A stretch of DNA of 64,000 nucleotides, from contig NC_089035.1 in NCBI RefSeq assembly GCF_034140825.1, positions 1,385,001 through 1,449,000 of the forward strand, written 5' to 3'. This stretch comes from Oryza sativa Japonica Group. Lineage: Eukaryota; Streptophyta; Magnoliopsida; Poales; Poaceae. Shown here one piece after another: positions 60,329-64,000 of the stretch (positions are counted from its first letter, which is position 1; every line of letters starts with the position of its first letter). The notes below the pieces were generated by a model, which did not search any database, had not been told where the DNA came from, and saw only the letters and a program-made list of their open reading frames with translations. A program made the translations under genes and the position numbers.

Positions 60329-61914
60329 GTAGTAGTGAAAATTCTCAGAAATGAAAACGTTAGCTGAAAACTGGAAACAGTTCATGAAAAAGTAGGCAAA
60401 ACCTGAAGATCTACTGCAGGTAGCTTAGTGCCTGAAAGTTTAAGTACAGACAGTAACTGCTGCCAAGTGCCAACTGAGCAGAAGCTCGTCATGCACTTCG
60501 GGCACTCTCGATCCTACTAGTACTAGCAAACTGGAGTAGCTATGCCTATACTACAGTATGGTCATTGCTAAAATTCTAGGCTTCGAGCACTTTTAGGACA
60601 AATGGACATTCTATTGTCTAGACAGCTCGAAAATGTTTGAAAGCTACGTGTATTTCTTCAGAAACAATTTTTTTAAGGATATTGCACTATATCTTTCAGC
60701 AGTAGTTGTACTGTATAACGTCTCTCAAAAACAAGATATCCAGACCTAATCAAATGATTTTTCTTTTAAAGAAAGGGGCTCACAAGTCACAAGAAACGCA
60801 AGTATTTTAGGACCTGGCCAATCCACAAATCACAGGGTCACGTACCACTAACTGCGGTTCACAAGAACTCTGCAAATCTTATTCACTCATAAGTCCTCAT
60901 GCATAAAAGTAAGATCAGCCTCGGATTATGAAAGCAACACAAGCAGCTGATATTTCTTTTAGCACTGTTACTGCCTAAAATTTCATCACGAAGTCATCTT
61001 TAGTACAGTAGTGGTCTATTTTGCTTGAACGGTTACACTCAGAGGGCAATAAAGGTCCGAAGAAAATTTTTTGCATCAACAAACAATCCGTATTTCAAAG
61101 ATGCAGCTGCTAATAGCCTACCATAACAAGTACAAAAATATCGCATTTCCTTTTTAGTTCCCCCAAATTTGATCTGATTAGTGACAGATGTTTGCACAAG
61201 AAAAGTAGGCCTACTCTGTGCTGTCATGCAGTGTCTTTGCAAAGTGGAGGGGGACCTCTGTTACTGTTAAATCCGATGTGGAAATCCTGTACTAAACTGA
61301 GCTAAATTTCACTCCATTCTTTTAAATCAGGATAAGATGATGCTGATTCTATTCTACAATCATGCTACAATTAAACATTTCAATCTTCAGAGGGACCCTC
61401 CTTTTCTACACTAGAACATCAGGACTTCCTAGAATTTCTTCAGCATCTAGCTTTTCAGAACTTTCTGTCTTTCTTTTACACACACAATTCTTAACTTTAT
61501 CTGAAAAAACACACAACTCTTGTGATGAAATGGATCGCATTCACGGGCCACGACTGACCGCTCACTCACGTTGGAAGTCGTGACACAGGTCAGCCCCTGT
61601 CTGTGTCGCTCATGGCCCCCACCTTATCGTCAGAGATGAAAATGGCAGACCATTGTTCAGAGTTCTTCGATGGAATCCTTTCTACTTTCTCTGAATTCTC
61701 ATTCACGTTAAACTTTAGGAAGACTTTCTAGCAGCATGATGAGTTTGTGCCTGTTTCACTTCTTCACAATGTCAGCATCCTAATGGCCAAATCGCAATGC
61801 ACTAACCTTCAATTAGAAGCTAACTTGATATCTTGAGCACAGCAAAAGGTAGTTCAGAGTTTTGTAATCCCCTTTTCTGCTTTCTCTGAATCTCCAAGCA
61901 AATGCTGTACGGTA
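60329..61914. other. Intron or intergenic DNA without a recognised feature
   Basis: Short open frames only. No RNA gene or clear transposon termini were seen. Confidence 0.45.
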
Positions 61915-62165
61915 TAGGTGTCCAAACGGGCGGCGCGGCCCGGCCCGGCACGGGCACGGTTCCGGCACGGCCCGTTTCGGCACGGCCCGTTAGGCACGGC
62001 TGATGAAACGGGCCGTGCCGTGCCGGCCCACGTGCCGAGCCGCCGGCCCAAGCACGGCCCGTGGATGGCCGGGCCGTGCCCGTGCCGGCACGGCACACCT
62101 GCGGCCCACGGGCCGTTCGGGGCACGGCGGCCCGTGAAGGCAGGCCGCCAGCCCGCCAGCCTGCA
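61915..62165. repeat. GC-rich subterminal repeats of the hAT element
   Basis: CGGGCCGTG, GGCACGGCCCGT and related words recur many times in both orientations in an otherwise AT-rich context. In Ac-type elements such subterminal motifs bind transposase. Confidence 0.65.
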
Positions 62166-62631
62166 GTGCACAGTGTTTTTTTTTAAAAAAAAGCAAAGGA
62201 AATGTATAAGGAAAAAAAATTAAAAATGGAAATAAAATGTTTAAAAAAAAGTAATGATTTACTAATGTTAAAAAATGAAAAAATGGTATTTAAAAAATGG
62301 AAATAAAAGTTTTTTAAAAAAGTAATGATTTGCTAATGTTAAAAAAAAGAAAAAATGGTATTTTTTTTGTTGTGTTGAAAAATTTAAAAATATAGATTGT
62401 GATTCATTATTTTGAAATAATTTAAAGATAAATCCACACTTGCGAAAATATTGCAAAAGAATTTGTTAAAAATAGTAATGACCTTTATTGATGTTTATAT
62501 CATTACAGGATACAATGATACATGCTGCCTCGTTAAAAACTTTGTCATGTAAAAACTCATAGGGGAAAATGAGAAAACCATGACAAAGAAAAGAGTACAG
62601 CTCAAAGGTCAGAACTACTTCTAACAAAATT

Positions 62632-64000
62632 CTACTGGGGTTGGTCTGGATCCAGGTAGAGTTGCTCGAACTGAGCAGCCAATTCTTGGTTGTCCGCAGT
62701 GTATTGGGCATGTTGTCGAGCAAGCTCCCAGTCTTTAACGCTTAGTAGCATTTCGACGTGGTCGCTGCGCAGAGTCGTCCTCCGGTCTTCGATGATTCGG
62801 CCGCATAGACTGAAGGCCGATTCGGAGGACACCGTCGACACGGGCACCGTCGACACATCCCGTGCTAGTTTTGAAAGCACAGGATATGTTATCTTGTGGT
62901 CATTCCACCACCCGAGGACGTTGAAATCTTGTGCTTCGTGGTGGATGGCGTCGCTGTCCAAATAACCGGACAACTCTTCGGCCACAACATGCGAAGAGGC
63001 GTCTCCACTTGTAGCCGACGAACTGCCACCACCTTGGATTGAACTTGAAGACGATCCACCCCAAATCCTACCCCACTGTATCTTCTTCTTACCTATAGTG
63101 GGGATAGGAGGGGGTCTCTGCTGGCGAACTTCCTGAAACTTTACTTCATATCTTCCAAAAACCTCATATAATTTACGTCTAACCTCAGTATAAAAAGAAC
63201 TATAATCTACACCTATAGTATCTCCAACAAGTGATAAAATAGCAGACAATCCCCTTAATTTACACCTAGGATCTAAAACAAAAGCAAGAGCATACAACAT
63301 AGGTATATTTTTCCAATATTTCAAATATTTTTGTTTCATGTGAAAGACAGGTTCAGTTAGAACGTCATCATTTTCGTATTCTTTAAATAAAGTAGCAATT
63401 TCAAGAAGGTTGTGCAAAATTATATTAGCAGTTGGATAATAAACTTGTGACAAAGTTAGAGTACAATCATAAAAAGTTTCTAGAAATTGGTAAAATTTTT
63501 GGACAATTGCCCAAACATGCTCGTTCAGTACTGAAGACCCGTCACTGTTTCTTGGGCCACCACGTGACTGAACAAAATCAGAAAGTAAACTACTATAAGG
63601 TAAAACAACTTTTAACATTAAATACGTTGCATTCCACCGATGCTCTGCATCGGTGGCAAACTTACGAGCTTTCACACCGGCCGCATTGCAAAAACCTCTT
63701 CCATGCAGCAATCCGCGGGTTAGAAGCAGTTAACCACGCGATTGCTTGACGAACAGCATCGATGTGGTCACCTACCCTCTTCATGCCAGTCTTAACAATC
63801 AAATTAATTATATGACATGCACAACGCTGATGGAGTAGAAAAGATTGAGCATACACACAAAATAAAGGTTGCAATATTTCAATAGCCCTAGAATTAGCAG
63901 ATGCATTATCTAGGGTGACAGCAAATATTTTATCAGCAAGATTAAATTCATTAATTACTTCCCTAATTCTTTCAGCTATGTTTTCTCCTGTATGTGAGAC
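62632..64000 (-). pseudogene. hAT transposase, C-terminal part, one frame change
   Basis: Minus-strand frames give IREVINEFNLADKIFAVTLD and AVTLDNASANSRAIEILQPL, then CACHIINLIVKTGMKRVGDH. A second frame from about 63711 gives FCNAAGVKARKFATDAEHRW and HRWNATYLMLKVVLPYSSLL. The dimerisation domain is near the end (LGWWNDHKITYPVLSKLARD, STVSSESAFSLCGRIIEDRR, LRSDHVEMLLSVKDW), and the stop is at 62632-62634. The reading frame changes near 63700, in GAAGAGGTTTTTGCAATG, where one T is extra. The N-terminal BED finger would lie past the window. With one break visible it is recently inactivated or carries a sequencing error. Confidence 0.8.

Larger units (their letters stand above)
61915..64000 (-). 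mobile_element. hAT DNA transposon, truncated by the window edge
   Basis: The end TAGGTGTCCAAACGGGC is typical of rice hAT elements. It is followed by a GC-rich subterminal block (61915-62165) of GGCCCG/GGCACGG words. A transposase gene on the minus strand runs from beyond 64000 to 62632. The other terminus is outside the window. Confidence 0.75.

Noticed and set aside
61820-62223. Several Arg/Pro/Gly-rich frames on both strands
   Set aside because: They are readings through GC-rich subterminal repeats of the hAT element.

Overview
The window is plant nuclear DNA, almost certainly rice (Oryza, probably O. sativa). The evidence is plant gene structures with GT-AG introns, GC-rich grass first exons, and dense rice-type MITEs with TA, TTA/TAA or TCA target duplications. 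A Cassandra TRIM, a Mutator-like element (MULE) and a hAT element are also present. The pair of LPR-type multicopper oxidase genes at the right end suggests the LPR cluster that I recall on rice chromosome 1; this placement is inference from memory and was not searched.

Left third (1-21 kb): a large inverted duplication built around a MULE. Arms of about 5.0 kb (2329-7319 and 15665-20672) face each other across 8.3 kb. Each arm holds most of a SINA-type ubiquitin-ligase gene, a cluster of MITEs, a MULE terminus with its promoter, and the N-terminal half of a MULE transposase. The first 3.5 kb of the arms show no length difference, while the MULE part shows clustered differences. The central element (7794-17510) carries, all on the minus strand, a broken transposase, a decayed plant-mobile-domain (PMD) gene and an apparently intact four-exon gene with three tandem GRF zinc fingers. 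A Cassandra TRIM has inserted into the PMD gene.

Middle (21-50 kb): SINA relics, an A/T-rich minisatellite and otherwise gene-poor DNA give way to four ordinary host genes. They are a HIPP-type metal-binding isoprenylated protein (+), a small organelle-targeted acidic protein of unknown function (-), actin-interacting protein 1 (+) and a large UBE2O/UBC23-type E2 ubiquitin-conjugating enzyme (+). MITEs fill the gaps, including a Micron-like element inside a TA microsatellite nested in a Tourist-like MITE.

Right third (50-64 kb): MITE-rich and possibly Helitron-derived DNA, then a complete LPR1-type multicopper oxidase gene (+). After it comes the first exon of a second LPR gene, whose first intron holds a MITE and a hAT element that runs off the window.

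The host genes do not form an operon-like unit. LPR oxidases act in phosphate- and iron-dependent root growth. The E2 upstream belongs to the family that includes the phosphate regulator PHO2/UBC24, but its architecture is that of UBC23, so a functional link is speculative. The most unusual feature is the MULE-plus-host-gene palindrome, whose layout recalls Mu killer, the inverted MuDR derivative that silences MuDR in maize.
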